Shown here: positions 35,804 through 44,892 of the stretch, one piece after another
Numbering within the stretch: position 1 is the first letter of the stretch
How the letters are laid out: every line of letters starts with the position of its first letter
Source of the DNA: JBGAWK01 sp044227665
GTDB lineage: Bacteria; Bacteroidota; Bacteroidia; Chitinophagales; JADIYW01
NCBI GenBank assembly: GCA_044227665.1
Contig: JBGAWK010000007.1
Location: 17,960-81,959 of the forward strand
Direction: 5' to 3'
Length of the DNA stretch: 64,000 nt
Position numbers and translations under genes: made by a program
Notes under the pieces: model-generated
What the model was told of the DNA's origin: nothing
Database searches by the model: none
Seen by the model: the letters and a program-made list of their open reading frames with translations, nothing else

Positions 35804-36649
35804 TTATAATTCTTTATATAAACGTTGTCCTACTGTTTTGTAGGGATAATGATACTCGTATTTATCTTTTATATCTCGAATACTTTTATCGCCGTCTAAT
35901 GGTTTTGTTGAACCTACTAATTGAACACCAATTAAATTATCTAATTGAAGCAATGGCTTTAGGGTATCTATTTCCTTACAATTTTCTAATACCAACCATT
36001 TAAGATTTTTGAGTCTTGTTATAAAATTTACATCTTTTAGATGGCCTCCGTGTAGGTGTAAAAATTCTAAATGATGTAATTCACCTATGGCTGAATATTC
36101 TTCCATTTTAGGTTGTGCATACAAAACCAATGCTTTTAAATTTTTGTACTTTTCTATGCCCTGTACAGATTTTAATTTGCCTTGTATTAACTCTAAAAAC
36201 TCTATACTTTGAGGTAACTCTAATTCAAATATTTCTTTACCATATTTACGTAGGATTAGATATTTTAAGCTATCTGCTCCTTTAAATATTAAATTATTAT
36301 TCCACGGTATGTCTATTTCTTCTAACTCTTTAAAATTGGAAAAATCTATAGCCATGTTGTAGCTAAATTCTAAATTGATCTTTTTTAGATTTTTTAGGTT
36401 ATATAAATTAGGACAAATAAAAGCATTATTTGCACTAATTATTAAAGACTTAATATACAATAATTCGTTTAAAATTTTACAGTCAAAATTATTTTCAATT
36501 ACTGCACTTTTGATACCTCTATTAGCTATAAGAGATGATATCTCTCCTTCTTTAGAAATATAATCATCATTAATTCTAATAGATAAGTAATTTTTTTCAG
36601 TTTTAGAATATATTAAACCAGTTGATATTTCTTCTCTAGCAATTTTCAT
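35804..36649 (-). CDS. Leucine-rich-repeat protein, likely immunity protein of the adjacent toxin
   Basis: The 281-residue protein has no signal peptide, so it is cytoplasmic. From about residue 50 to 250 it is built of 20-25-residue leucine-rich repeats (NLKNLKKINLEF, SLKYLILRKYG, YKNLKALVLYA, HLEFLHLHGG, NLKWLVLENC, NLIGVQLVG). The start codon shares one base with the stop of the upstream toxin gene (TAATG), a tight coupling typical of toxin-immunity pairs. It is very AT-rich (13 of 60 bases are G/C in 36241-36300), unlike the 5' part of the toxin gene. LRR-type immunity proteins are known in polymorphic toxin systems. The assignment rests on position and fold, not on a recognised immunity family. 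Confidence 0.7.
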   Translation of the reverse strand: MKIAREEISTGLIYSKTEKNYLSIRINDDYISKEGEISSLIANRGIKSAVIENNFDCKILNELLYIKSLIISANNAFICPNLYNLKNLKKINLEFSYNMAIDFSNFKELEEIDIPWNNNLIFKGADSLKYLILRKYGKEIFELELPQSIEFLELIQGKLKSVQGIEKYKNLKALVLYAQPKMEEYSAIGELHHLEFLHLHGGHLKDVNFITRLKNLKWLVLENCKEIDTLKPLLQLDNLIGVQLVGSTKPLDGDKSIRDIKDKYEYHYPYKTVGQRLYKEL

Positions 36650-39009
36650 TATTGTTTTTTCTTTCTTGCTGCGTTGATTTTATTCAAAATTTTTGCTCCC
36701 GTATCTTCTGCAACTTTTTTAGCTTCATCTAACCATTCTTGTTCTTTAAATTTAAGTGCTTTACGTTTTACACCTTCCAATTCTTGGTACACTATTTCTT
36801 TTACTTCGCCTGCTTTACCAGCAAATTTACCACCTTTACCAAAATGCTGCCCCATTCGTTTTTTAAATTCTTGTATGGTTCTTCCTACATATTCAGAACC
36901 ATCATTAAATATTATTTTGTATCTACCATATTTAGCTTTACCTAATTCTTTTACAGTCTTTGCTGTCTTTGCTGTAGTTACAACTACTTCATCTAACAAA
37001 TTAGGAGCCTTTTTTATAGAAAGTTTTACTACATTTTTTAGTACAGGCTTCTCTCCAAAACTTAATACATCTGATATAGCATCTACGGCATTGGATATTG
37101 GTATTAGTGCTGCATTAGTTTTTAGCGCATTATATTGTTTATTATCTCCTTTATTTGCTATATTATTAGATAGGTCTTTAGAAAATTCAGGGTCTGCTGA
37201 CATGTACATAGATACAATATCTCCATCATCCTCACCTAATACATCTGTGATAAAGCCATTGAGACTTTTCGTAGATGCATAAATATCCATTAAACGATAA
37301 GTACTACCTACAGACCCTTGGATGAAAAATTGATCTACTCCATCCCATCTTGTTACGAACCATGTACCGTCATTATTAAAGTAATACTCGTCATTACCAT
37401 CTGGGTCAATAAAAATAATCGGATTGTCTAATCCAAATCTATAGGGTGTCCATGCAGGGGATAATTTTTCATAATCATCGGGTTTCATCCACCTTCCTAT
37501 CCTCGCATCATAGATTCTCGCGCCGAAGTCGTAGGCGAAGGCTACGGGGTCTATCAGGTAGGGGTCTTGCGCTTTTATATTGATGTCTTCTATATGTCGG
37601 GTATGGGTATTGTAGGTGAAGTGTCCATACTGTACTTTGTCTTCCTGACGGAATACTTCCTGAAATATGCCATTATATAGCGTGGTATAGGTATTCTCCT
37701 TGTCTTCTATCGTTTTTATGCTGGCAAAGGGAGTGGGATTATATGCCGAGGTAGCAGTAGGAGCGATTCCGCTCAAAATAATTTTCTGCATATCTATGGG
37801 CATTTCTCTATAGCCCAAGGCATACAGTTTGGCATTATGGCTTTCTAATGCCGTTAGTATTGTACGGATATCTAAGTCTTTTCGTAGTTGTGCTATATCT
37901 TTTTCAGGTGAAAGCTTACAGTATTGTAATAGTCTATCATCTAATACTTGCTGTTTTAGCAGCAGGGCATTCAGGTTGAGGCTATCATTCTGTAACACCG
38001 TTTCGGCACATTGCAACAGAAAATCGTGGGATTTGGTGCCATAAGTATGTTCAAAGCTCTTTGCCAACTGAATCATGCATAGTCCTATACTTTGTATTTC
38101 ATCGTACTCCCGCAAAGCTATGCCATTCCTTATGGCATCAGAACTACTATGTGTGAGTGTTTGGATGGTGCCGTCGCGAGGGAATCCCGCTGTAGCGAGC
38201 TCTACATTATAGTAGTCGCCCTTGGTATCTTTGTGTTGGATATAGATATGCTGAGGCGCAGTACAAAGTCGGGCATCACTCTCTAATCTATTCGAGAGAA
38301 TCTTGAATAATGCCGTCATTGCATAGCAATTGCCTTTGGGATTTTCGTCAAGTAATAAATGAGTGACTAAGGAATTTGACCAATCCTTAGTGCCAAAAGG
38401 GTCGCCGGAATTATACTCAAAAGGATGATGTTGTAAGGGATAGACTAATGTAGTATCTGTGATAAAAGCAAATATTGCCCAATTGGCAAGAGTTTGGAGA
38501 TATAGGGAGCGCTTTTGTTCGGGCAGGTAGGAGATGTCGTTCATGGCGAACTTACCTTGTGGACCCACACTTACATCAAAATTGATGCTGTCACTATGGT
38601 CATTCGCCTCTATAAGGGCATTAATCATATATAATGGAAGTACTAATGCCTTCTCAAAATCTTTGTAACTATAGGCATCGAGATAATAGGGACTTTCACT
38701 GAGAAATACTGCTCGTTCAAAATCGGCAGGTATTTCACCCTTTAGCATTTTGGATAATTCCAAATAAGATTCAAGAAAAGCATTGAAAGTATCTATTTCA
38801 GGAATAAGGGTTTGTAGAATTTTAGGAGGTGGGATAGTAGCAACGCCACTATCATCAGCGTTATCTAATATATGGGGTTGCCGTACAAAATATTTTGCTG
38901 GTGTAGGCGATGAAGGTTCTACAGAAGTAGAGATGTTTGTTGTAGTCTTACAACTTATACCCACGAACAGCCAAAAAGCAAAAACGATAAAATGGGATTT
39001 TCGTTTCAT
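36649..39009 (-). CDS. Putative secreted toxin: lipoprotein, transglutaminase-like domain, RHS core, GIY-YIG-like nuclease tip
   Basis: The 786-residue protein has an N-terminal export signal ending in a probable lipobox (GISC, Cys20). Residues about 190-275 carry a transglutaminase/SirB1-like motif set: GNCYAM (Cys228), PQHIYI (His254) and NVE (Glu270). Residues 493-540 are an RHS-associated core (YDFGARIYDARIGRWMKPDD, then NPIIFIDPDG). After a variable linker, the last 95 residues look like a GIY-YIG nuclease: Tyr697, EYVGRT (Tyr707), Arg718, His722 and Glu758. There is no large RHS cage of YD repeats. G/C falls from 34 of 60 bases (37501-37560) to 13 of 60 (36901-36960) across the tip boundary. 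The coupled LRR gene is the likely immunity partner. Confidence 0.7.
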   Translation of the reverse strand: MKRKSHFIVFAFWLFVGISCKTTTNISTSVEPSSPTPAKYFVRQPHILDNADDSGVATIPPPKILQTLIPEIDTFNAFLESYLELSKMLKGEIPADFERAVFLSESPYYLDAYSYKDFEKALVLPLYMINALIEANDHSDSINFDVSVGPQGKFAMNDISYLPEQKRSLYLQTLANWAIFAFITDTTLVYPLQHHPFEYNSGDPFGTKDWSNSLVTHLLLDENPKGNCYAMTALFKILSNRLESDARLCTAPQHIYIQHKDTKGDYYNVELATAGFPRDGTIQTLTHSSSDAIRNGIALREYDEIQSIGLCMIQLAKSFEHTYGTKSHDFLLQCAETVLQNDSLNLNALLLKQQVLDDRLLQYCKLSPEKDIAQLRKDLDIRTILTALESHNAKLYALGYREMPIDMQKIILSGIAPTATSAYNPTPFASIKTIEDKENTYTTLYNGIFQEVFRQEDKVQYGHFTYNTHTRHIEDINIKAQDPYLIDPVAFAYDFGARIYDARIGRWMKPDDYEKLSPAWTPYRFGLDNPIIFIDPDGNDEYYFNNDGTWFVTRWDGVDQFFIQGSVGSTYRLMDIYASTKSLNGFITDVLGEDDGDIVSMYMSADPEFSKDLSNNIANKGDNKQYNALKTNAALIPISNAVDAISDVLSFGEKPVLKNVVKLSIKKAPNLLDEVVVTTAKTAKTVKELGKAKYGRYKIIFNDGSEYVGRTIQEFKKRMGQHFGKGGKFAGKAGEVKEIVYQELEGVKRKALKFKEQEWLDEAKKVAEDTGAKILNKINAARKKKQ

Positions 39010-39029
39010 ATTACTAAAGCTAATACATA

Positions 39030-40439
39030 TTAATGAATAAATAGAGATTTTTTTGTTTTAGCTTGGATATTTTTTGAAATTTGAATTTTACTTTTGGTAT
39101 CATAATAGGAAAGAAGTTGTAAATATTCTTCTTCTGGAAAATCTTGAATACCTAAATCTGCTATTTTCTGTATGTAATCATAATAGGAAAGGTAGGCAGT
39201 ATGGGCTTCCGGATAATTAGTAATTTGACTCAAATTTTGGATGTGAAATTTCTTCACAGCTTGATTGAATTGTTTTGCTAAAATTACTTTTTGTAAATTA
39301 TGTCGGGCTAAACAAATAAAATCTTGTGAAGGGAAATGAGTATCAGCGATTTTCATACATTCTTGAACAAATGATAAATCAGTTATGCCATGTTCTTGTA
39401 TATAGTTGACACCCAATTCATATAAGATGGTGGCTATAGAATGTTTTTTGTCGAGCGTATTGATATAAATATTGTTTTTCATAGATTTTGCCATTACAGG
39501 TAAAGTTTCCAAATAGAATTGGTCAGGCAAAAATTTATCAATTGTGGCTTCGTAATTTACTATGGTTCCTGAAGCATTCACAAACCTTATAAATGTATGA
39601 CGAGGATTGTAAGCTTCAAAGGCTTCAATATTTAGAGTTTCTGCCAATATTAAATACAAAACTGGCATAGTGTGACATTGTCCTCCTCCTGTAGCAATTG
39701 TTTTTGTGACAAAATAATTTTGTTTGTTTACCAAGCCTGTAGCGTCTATATAGTCATAGTAATAAGGTAAATGCCCTTTAACACTATTAGATGAATGTAT
39801 ATATAAAGTGTCGGATAAGAACTTTTGGATGCCATAATGTATTGCTTCCGAGTTAGTAATATCATATTTATTCTCCATTAGCCATGTCGTAATAAATTTT
39901 GCATTTTCTGCAACAATGTTTTTATATTCTGTATATCCCAGAAACGATTGACCGTAAGCATTTTCGCAGTAATAATATGCGTCTTGTAGCGATAAAGCTG
40001 TATTACCATTAAGCATATTTTTGATTTTGTCTTGGGCTGACTTATATTTTTCCAGGTCATTCTTGTAGAGTTCAGAGTCATAATAATTGGTGGTGCTTTT
40101 CTTTTTTTCATCCATAGATATTTCCCACATTATCTTTTGTATTTCTTTATTAATGAGTTCCTGTTTTGAGGGTTTTGGAGGAAGTCCTTGGATTAAATTT
40201 TTTTGATTTGCGATAATTTGTTCTTGTGACGGGGGCTGTTCAAATCCAAATTTTTTAAGTATTTCTGAATTTTGTTGATTTATTTTAATCTGGTTTTCTT
40301 TTCTCAATTGTTCCAAACTTTGTGGCTTGGGTGTGGGTAAAGTTGTAGGACTCGAACCGTACTGAAATGGATTATAATTATTTTGTGCATGAGAGATAGG
40401 AAATATTAGCAGTAACAAAATTTGAAATAGCCCTTTCAT
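39030..40439 (-). CDS. Exported transglutaminase-like protein beside the toxin gene
   Basis: The 469-residue protein has a signal peptide (ends SHAQ, residue 18) and a Pro/Gln/Lys-rich N-terminal region. A helical region precedes a transglutaminase/SirB1-like core with GGGQCHTMPVLYLILAE (Cys255), NPRHTFIRF (His281) and NYEAT (Glu297). The C-terminal third is helical. The spacing Cys-26-His-16-Glu is exactly that of the toxin gene 20 bp downstream, so the two proteins share this domain. It might process or anchor the toxin, or be an independent peptidase-like protein; neither is shown. It is separated from the upstream acyl-CoA dehydrogenase gene by a terminator. Confidence 0.65.
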   Translation of the reverse strand: MKGLFQILLLLIFPISHAQNNYNPFQYGSSPTTLPTPKPQSLEQLRKENQIKINQQNSEILKKFGFEQPPSQEQIIANQKNLIQGLPPKPSKQELINKEIQKIMWEISMDEKKKSTTNYYDSELYKNDLEKYKSAQDKIKNMLNGNTALSLQDAYYYCENAYGQSFLGYTEYKNIVAENAKFITTWLMENKYDITNSEAIHYGIQKFLSDTLYIHSSNSVKGHLPYYYDYIDATGLVNKQNYFVTKTIATGGGQCHTMPVLYLILAETLNIEAFEAYNPRHTFIRFVNASGTIVNYEATIDKFLPDQFYLETLPVMAKSMKNNIYINTLDKKHSIATILYELGVNYIQEHGITDLSFVQECMKIADTHFPSQDFICLARHNLQKVILAKQFNQAVKKFHIQNLSQITNYPEAHTAYLSYYDYIQKIADLGIQDFPEEEYLQLLSYYDTKSKIQISKNIQAKTKKSLFIH

Positions 40440-40464
40440 AGGATAATATCTTTCTTAAAGATAA

Positions 40465-40507
40465 AATAAAAATTGCTTTCTTAATATTTTAAAAGAAAGC
40501 AATTTTT
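40465..40507 (-). terminator. Terminator between the acyl-CoA dehydrogenase and toxin-locus genes
   Basis: A 12-bp stem AATTGCTTTCTT/AAGAAAGCAATT (40471-40482 with 40493-40504) has a 10-nt loop and is T-rich on the minus-strand side. It insulates the 39030-40439 gene from the upstream unit. Confidence 0.7.
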
Positions 40508-40587
40508 CACTAAAAAAATAGTGAATGATGCAGTATTCTACTTCACAATTACTAAATGCATAAGAAATAATCGCGAATAGCTTAGAA

Positions 40588-41727
40588 TTATTTCAATACA
40601 CCTCTGCCGATTACGATGCGTTGTACTTCGGAAGTGCCTTCATATATCTGAGTGATTTTTGCGTCACGCATCAATCTTTCCACGTGGTATTCTTTTACAT
40701 AGCCGTAGCCACCATGGATTTGTACTGCTTCTACGGTAGTTTTCATGGCTACTTCTGAGGCAAAGAGCTTTGCCATAGATGATGCCATAGCGTAGTCGTC
40801 ATGTTGGTCTTTGAGCCATGCTGCTTTCAGGCAGAGTAATCTTGCCGCATCTATTTCTGTGGCCATATCAGCCAATTTGAATTGTATAGCCTGATGGTTG
40901 GCGATTTCTGTGCCAAAGGCTTTGCGCGTTTTAGCATATTCTACAGAAAGCTCATAAGCACCGGATGCGATGCCCAAGGCTTGCGATGCTATACCTATGC
41001 GACCACCTTCCAAAGTTTTCATGGCAAACTTAAACCCAAATCCGTCTTCACCGATGCGATTGGATTTAGGAACTTTTACATCACTGAACAATAACGTATG
41101 GGTGTCGGAAGCTCTTATGCCCAGTTTATCTTCTTTGGCACCCACATCGAATCCGGGCATACCTTTTTCTACTATCAGGCAATTGATGCCCCTATGTCCT
41201 TTGGCTGCATCGGTTTGTGCCATAACGAGATATACGGAGGCTTTTCCGCCATTGGTAATCCAGTTTTTGGTGCCGTTGAGTAAGTAATAGTCTCCCATAT
41301 CTTCTGCAGTGGTGCGCTGTGAAGTGGCATCACTGCCGGCTTCAGGCTCTGATAGGCAGAATGCGCCTATAATTTCGCCTTTGGCGAGTGGAACTAAATA
41401 TTTCTGCTTTTGTTCTTCGCTGCCAAAAGTCTCTAAACCCCAACAAACTAAGGAATTATTCACTGACATGATTACAGAACAGGAGGCGTCCACCTTGGAT
41501 ATCTCTTCCATCGCAAGAACGTAGGATACACAATCCATTCCGCCACCGCCATACTTGGGGTCTACCATCATGCCTAAGAAACCTAACTCTCCCATCTGGC
41601 GAACTTCGTCAGTAGGATATATCATGTCTCTGTCGCGCTCTATAACACCTTTTTTCAATACATTCTGTGCAAAGTTGCGCGCTGTTTCGCGTATCAGGAG
41701 CTGTTCTTCGGTGAATTCGAAATGCAT
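40588..41727 (-). CDS. Acyl-CoA dehydrogenase, short-chain type
   Basis: The 379-residue protein has the three-domain acyl-CoA dehydrogenase layout: FTEEQLLIRETARNFA at the N-terminus, CLSEPEAGSDA (FAD/substrate loop), NGTKNWITNGG, GGYGYVKEYHVERLMRDAKI, and the catalytic Glu363 in QIYEGTSEVQ. The Glu position matches the short-chain/butyryl-CoA type. It oxidises acyl-CoA to enoyl-CoA with an electron-transfer flavoprotein as acceptor. It is monocistronic. Confidence 0.93.
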   Translation of the reverse strand: MHFEFTEEQLLIRETARNFAQNVLKKGVIERDRDMIYPTDEVRQMGELGFLGMMVDPKYGGGGMDCVSYVLAMEEISKVDASCSVIMSVNNSLVCWGLETFGSEEQKQKYLVPLAKGEIIGAFCLSEPEAGSDATSQRTTAEDMGDYYLLNGTKNWITNGGKASVYLVMAQTDAAKGHRGINCLIVEKGMPGFDVGAKEDKLGIRASDTHTLLFSDVKVPKSNRIGEDGFGFKFAMKTLEGGRIGIASQALGIASGAYELSVEYAKTRKAFGTEIANHQAIQFKLADMATEIDAARLLCLKAAWLKDQHDDYAMASSMAKLFASEVAMKTTVEAVQIHGGYGYVKEYHVERLMRDAKITQIYEGTSEVQRIVIGRGVLK

Positions 41728-41779
41728 ACTATTTTTTTTGTAAATTTAAGAAAATTAATACTATTCCGAAAGCAAAATT

Positions 41780-43312
41780 CTATTTGCTGCCGGGTTTCTT
41801 GATAATAAGTTTACTGCCAATTTTTATGTCTGCCGTAGTGAGTTTATTCCATTTTTTTAGCTCATCTACAGTACAATCGTATTTTTTTGCTAAGCTGTAT
41901 AGTGTATCTCCTTTTTTGATGATGTGGGTGATAGGGTAGGTGGGTTTCTTGGGGACAGGAGGCTTAGGAGGGGTAGGCTTTGTAGTACTTGAGGTAGGCG
42001 TGTTTTTCACTACTGTGTTACTATCTTTTTTAAGAGTTGTTTGATTAGACGTAACTTTTGTGAAGTCTTTTTTTTGCTCTGCCAAAAAAATACTGTCAGC
42101 GGCTCTTTTAATGCTGTCGGCTTTTATGGATAGCTGAAGCCTAAGCAATGCAGTATCATTAGGAAGGCTAGTAGGCACTGTGTCTTTGACAGGTAGTTGT
42201 TTGTTGTTGAGAATTGCCAATACAGGATCTGTCTTATATACACTTTGATTGTATTTGTTGCTAAATATGATAATAGTAGTAGTATCTTTTAAATATCGTT
42301 TGAATACGATATTGTAGTCATGCCACCAACCATTGTGGTAAATTATCTTTGAGCCTTCATCTGTAGCGTAAGTGCGCCAGCCCAAGCCATAATTTTTTCT
42401 ACTTGAGGTTACATTGTTATTTTTATAAGCTTCTTTTATAGATTTTGGTGTTAGTAAAATATTGGTGTACCACGACTGATCCCACTTGAGCATATCTTCT
42501 ACAGTAGAATAGATGCCTTTGTCTCCCCATGCACCATCATACATATCTGGCACTCTCCTCTTCCAACTGTAACTATATCCATAGGTCTGAGATTTTTTTC
42601 TATTGTCTTCAGGATGCCATACCCATGTGTTGTTCATACCCAAGGGCTTGAATATATTTTTTTCCAAAAATTTATCAAAAGATAGGCCGCTTACTTTCTC
42701 TACTAATGCAGCTAGAATTACATAATTAGTGTTGTTATAATCAAAAGTAGTGTTGGGTGCTGCAACAATCTTGGGTTTGTAACACTCCATCATGTAATAT
42801 ACATCCCAGTTATCCATATATTTTTTTGAATCCCAATATTTTTCTGAGAAGATAAGATAGTCGGGAAGCCCACTTCTATGACATAACAACATCCTTACCG
42901 TAATATTACTATAGGGAAAATCAGGGAAATATACTTGTAGTGAATCATCTAATTTAATTTTACCTCTATCTACAAGCATTAGTATGGCAGCTGCTGTAAA
43001 AGGTTTGCTGGTACTGGCAAGCTGGAAGCTGGAGTTGATATTCAATTTTTCCCAAGTTTCTTTATTGGCATAACCATAGGATTTGCTGAAAATAGGCTTG
43101 CCCTTCTGTGCTATTAGTACATTGCCATTAAACTTTCCAGATTCATATTTGCCTGTAAAATAATCATCCAACTGTTGAATGTTGAATTTTAATAATTCTT
43201 TCGATGTATCTATTACGGAGAATAATTCATCACTATTTGCCTCATCATCTTGTGCTGATAAGTTGAGCGTAATGCATACAAAGCTTAGTAATAGTATTAT
43301 TTTTTTGAACAT
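41780..43312 (-). CDS. Exported serine beta-lactamase-like hydrolase with C-terminal LysM
   Basis: The protein has about 510 residues from ATG 43312 (the frame is open to 43330, but that codon sits in the promoter box). A signal peptide (MFKKIILLLSF to NLSAQ) is followed by a class C-type serine hydrolase: STSK nucleophile motif in QLASTSKPF, MLLCHRSGLPDY, and the YNN motif in FDYNNTNYV. A Pro/Thr/Lys linker leads to a LysM domain (HIIKKGDTLYSLAKKYD) that binds N-acetylglucosamine in cell wall. Likely roles are D-amino-acid peptidase or esterase work at the wall. True drug hydrolysis is unlikely for this branch. Confidence 0.87.
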   Translation of the reverse strand: MFKKIILLLSFVCITLNLSAQDDEANSDELFSVIDTSKELLKFNIQQLDDYFTGKYESGKFNGNVLIAQKGKPIFSKSYGYANKETWEKLNINSSFQLASTSKPFTAAAILMLVDRGKIKLDDSLQVYFPDFPYSNITVRMLLCHRSGLPDYLIFSEKYWDSKKYMDNWDVYYMMECYKPKIVAAPNTTFDYNNTNYVILAALVEKVSGLSFDKFLEKNIFKPLGMNNTWVWHPEDNRKKSQTYGYSYSWKRRVPDMYDGAWGDKGIYSTVEDMLKWDQSWYTNILLTPKSIKEAYKNNNVTSSRKNYGLGWRTYATDEGSKIIYHNGWWHDYNIVFKRYLKDTTTIIIFSNKYNQSVYKTDPVLAILNNKQLPVKDTVPTSLPNDTALLRLQLSIKADSIKRAADSIFLAEQKKDFTKVTSNQTTLKKDSNTVVKNTPTSSTTKPTPPKPPVPKKPTYPITHIIKKGDTLYSLAKKYDCTVDELKKWNKLTTADIKIGSKLIIKKPGSK

Positions 43313-43327
43313 AGTTCTAAAGCCGAG

Positions 43328-43335
43328 CAAAAATA
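43328..43335 (-). promoter_or_regulatory. -7 promoter box of the serine hydrolase gene
   Basis: TATTTTTG on the minus strand is an exact TAnnTTTG match ending 15 bases before the ATG at 43312. Confidence 0.5.
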
Positions 43336-43388
43336 ATGGCTCTATAATTTTTTATTATCTAAAAAATGTCAACGATTGTTAGACTTGA

Positions 43389-44882
43389 TTAATCTTCTGA
43401 AACTTCCATTATGCCTCTGTCTTTGGCTTCCAGGCTACTTTCGCCCATAAGAGAAATGTCTATAGCTCTTGCCGCCTCTCTCCCTTCGGAAATTGCCCAT
43501 ACTACTAAGGATTGTCCACGGCGCATATCGCCAGCTGCAAAAACTTTAGGATTATCAGTTTGATAGTTCTCAGTTTTTACATTTCCTCTTTCATCAAGTG
43601 CAATGCCTAATTGTTCTATCATTCCAGTGTGCTGAGGATGCAAAAAGCCCATAGCTAGTAGGGCGAGTTCACATGGTATAACTCTTTCTGTATCTGGGAT
43701 TTCTACCATCTGGGGTCTGCCATCTACAGCTTTCCATTCTATATCTACTATCTTGAGTCCTGTAACTTCACCTTTATCATTTCCTAAAAACTCTTTAGTG
43801 AGTATAGACCATTGTCTCTCGCATCCTTCATCGTGTGATGACGATGTTCTAAGCATCATGGGCCATTGAGGCCAAGGGGTACTCTCTGAGCGATCTATTG
43901 GAGGTTTCCCCAAAAGTTCTATTTGTGTTATAGATTTTGCGCCGTGCCTATTGGAAGTTCCTACGCAGTCAGAACCTGTATCACCGCCACCTATTACAAT
44001 TACATGCTTGTCTGTAGCCAATAGTTCTCCATTTTCATAAACCATATTTTTATGATCCTTCTCTCTAGCTATTCCTGAAACTCTTTTGTTCTGCTGCGAC
44101 AAGAACTCCATGGCAGGATATATGCCTACAAGATTCCTGCCGGGTATAGGTAAGTCGCGAGGTACTGTGGAGCCTCCTGTAAGTAGAATTACATCAAAAT
44201 CTTTTTGTAAATCTTCAACATGAATATTTATACCTACATCGGCATTTGTCTTAAAGACTATACCTTCTTGCTCCATGATTGCCAGTCGTCTGTCTATAAC
44301 AGATTTATCTAACTTGAAATCTGGTATGCCGTAACGCAAAAGTCCTCCTATCTTATCAGCCCTTTCAAAAACGGTGACAAGGTGTCCTGCCTTGTTTAAT
44401 TGTGCAGCTGCGGCAAGTCCTGAAGGACCAGAGCCGACGACAGCAACTTTTTTGCCAGTACGAAGGGTAGGAATTTTTGGTGTAACAAGCCCAAGGCTAT
44501 AAGCTTTTTCTATAATGCTTTTTTCAATATGCTCTATAGCTATTGGAGGTTGGTTGATACCTAATACACAGGATGCTTCGCAAGGAGCAGGGCATATTCT
44601 GCCTGTAAATTCCGGAAAATTATTGGTAGAATGTAATATCTGTAGAGCCAAAGCCCAATCACCTTTATAAGTAGCATCATTAAATTCTGGAATAATATTG
44701 CCTAATGGGCAGCCAAAATGACAGAAGGGTACACCGCAATCCATGCACCTTGAAGCTTGAGTCTGTGTTTTTTCGTCAGAGAAGGAAAGATATAATTCTT
44801 TATAATCCTTTATTCTTTCTTTAGTGTCCCTATATTTTGGAAGTTCTCTTGTAAATTCTATAAATCCTGTAGGTTTTCCCAT
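43389..44882 (-). CDS. gltD: Glutamate synthase, small (beta) subunit
   Basis: The 497-residue protein has an N-terminal Fe-S region (CMDCGVPFCHFGCPLGN and CPAPCEASCVLGIN), the FAD-binding GSGPSGLAAAAQL with a following GGLLRYGIPDFKLDK, and the NADPH site GGGDTGSDCVG. It passes electrons from NADPH to the large subunit, which makes two glutamates from 2-oxoglutarate and glutamine. It follows gltB by 10 bp in one operon. Confidence 0.95.
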   Translation of the reverse strand: MGKPTGFIEFTRELPKYRDTKERIKDYKELYLSFSDEKTQTQASRCMDCGVPFCHFGCPLGNIIPEFNDATYKGDWALALQILHSTNNFPEFTGRICPAPCEASCVLGINQPPIAIEHIEKSIIEKAYSLGLVTPKIPTLRTGKKVAVVGSGPSGLAAAAQLNKAGHLVTVFERADKIGGLLRYGIPDFKLDKSVIDRRLAIMEQEGIVFKTNADVGINIHVEDLQKDFDVILLTGGSTVPRDLPIPGRNLVGIYPAMEFLSQQNKRVSGIAREKDHKNMVYENGELLATDKHVIVIGGGDTGSDCVGTSNRHGAKSITQIELLGKPPIDRSESTPWPQWPMMLRTSSSHDEGCERQWSILTKEFLGNDKGEVTGLKIVDIEWKAVDGRPQMVEIPDTERVIPCELALLAMGFLHPQHTGMIEQLGIALDERGNVKTENYQTDNPKVFAAGDMRRGQSLVVWAISEGREAARAIDISLMGESSLEAKDRGIMEVSED

Positions 44883-44892
44883 TTTTTACATA

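Noticed and set aside
40970..41743. Open frames on the plus strand across the acyl-CoA dehydrogenase gene.
   Set aside because: The minus-strand frame encodes a complete, well-conserved enzyme. The plus-strand frames have no domain or promoter support.
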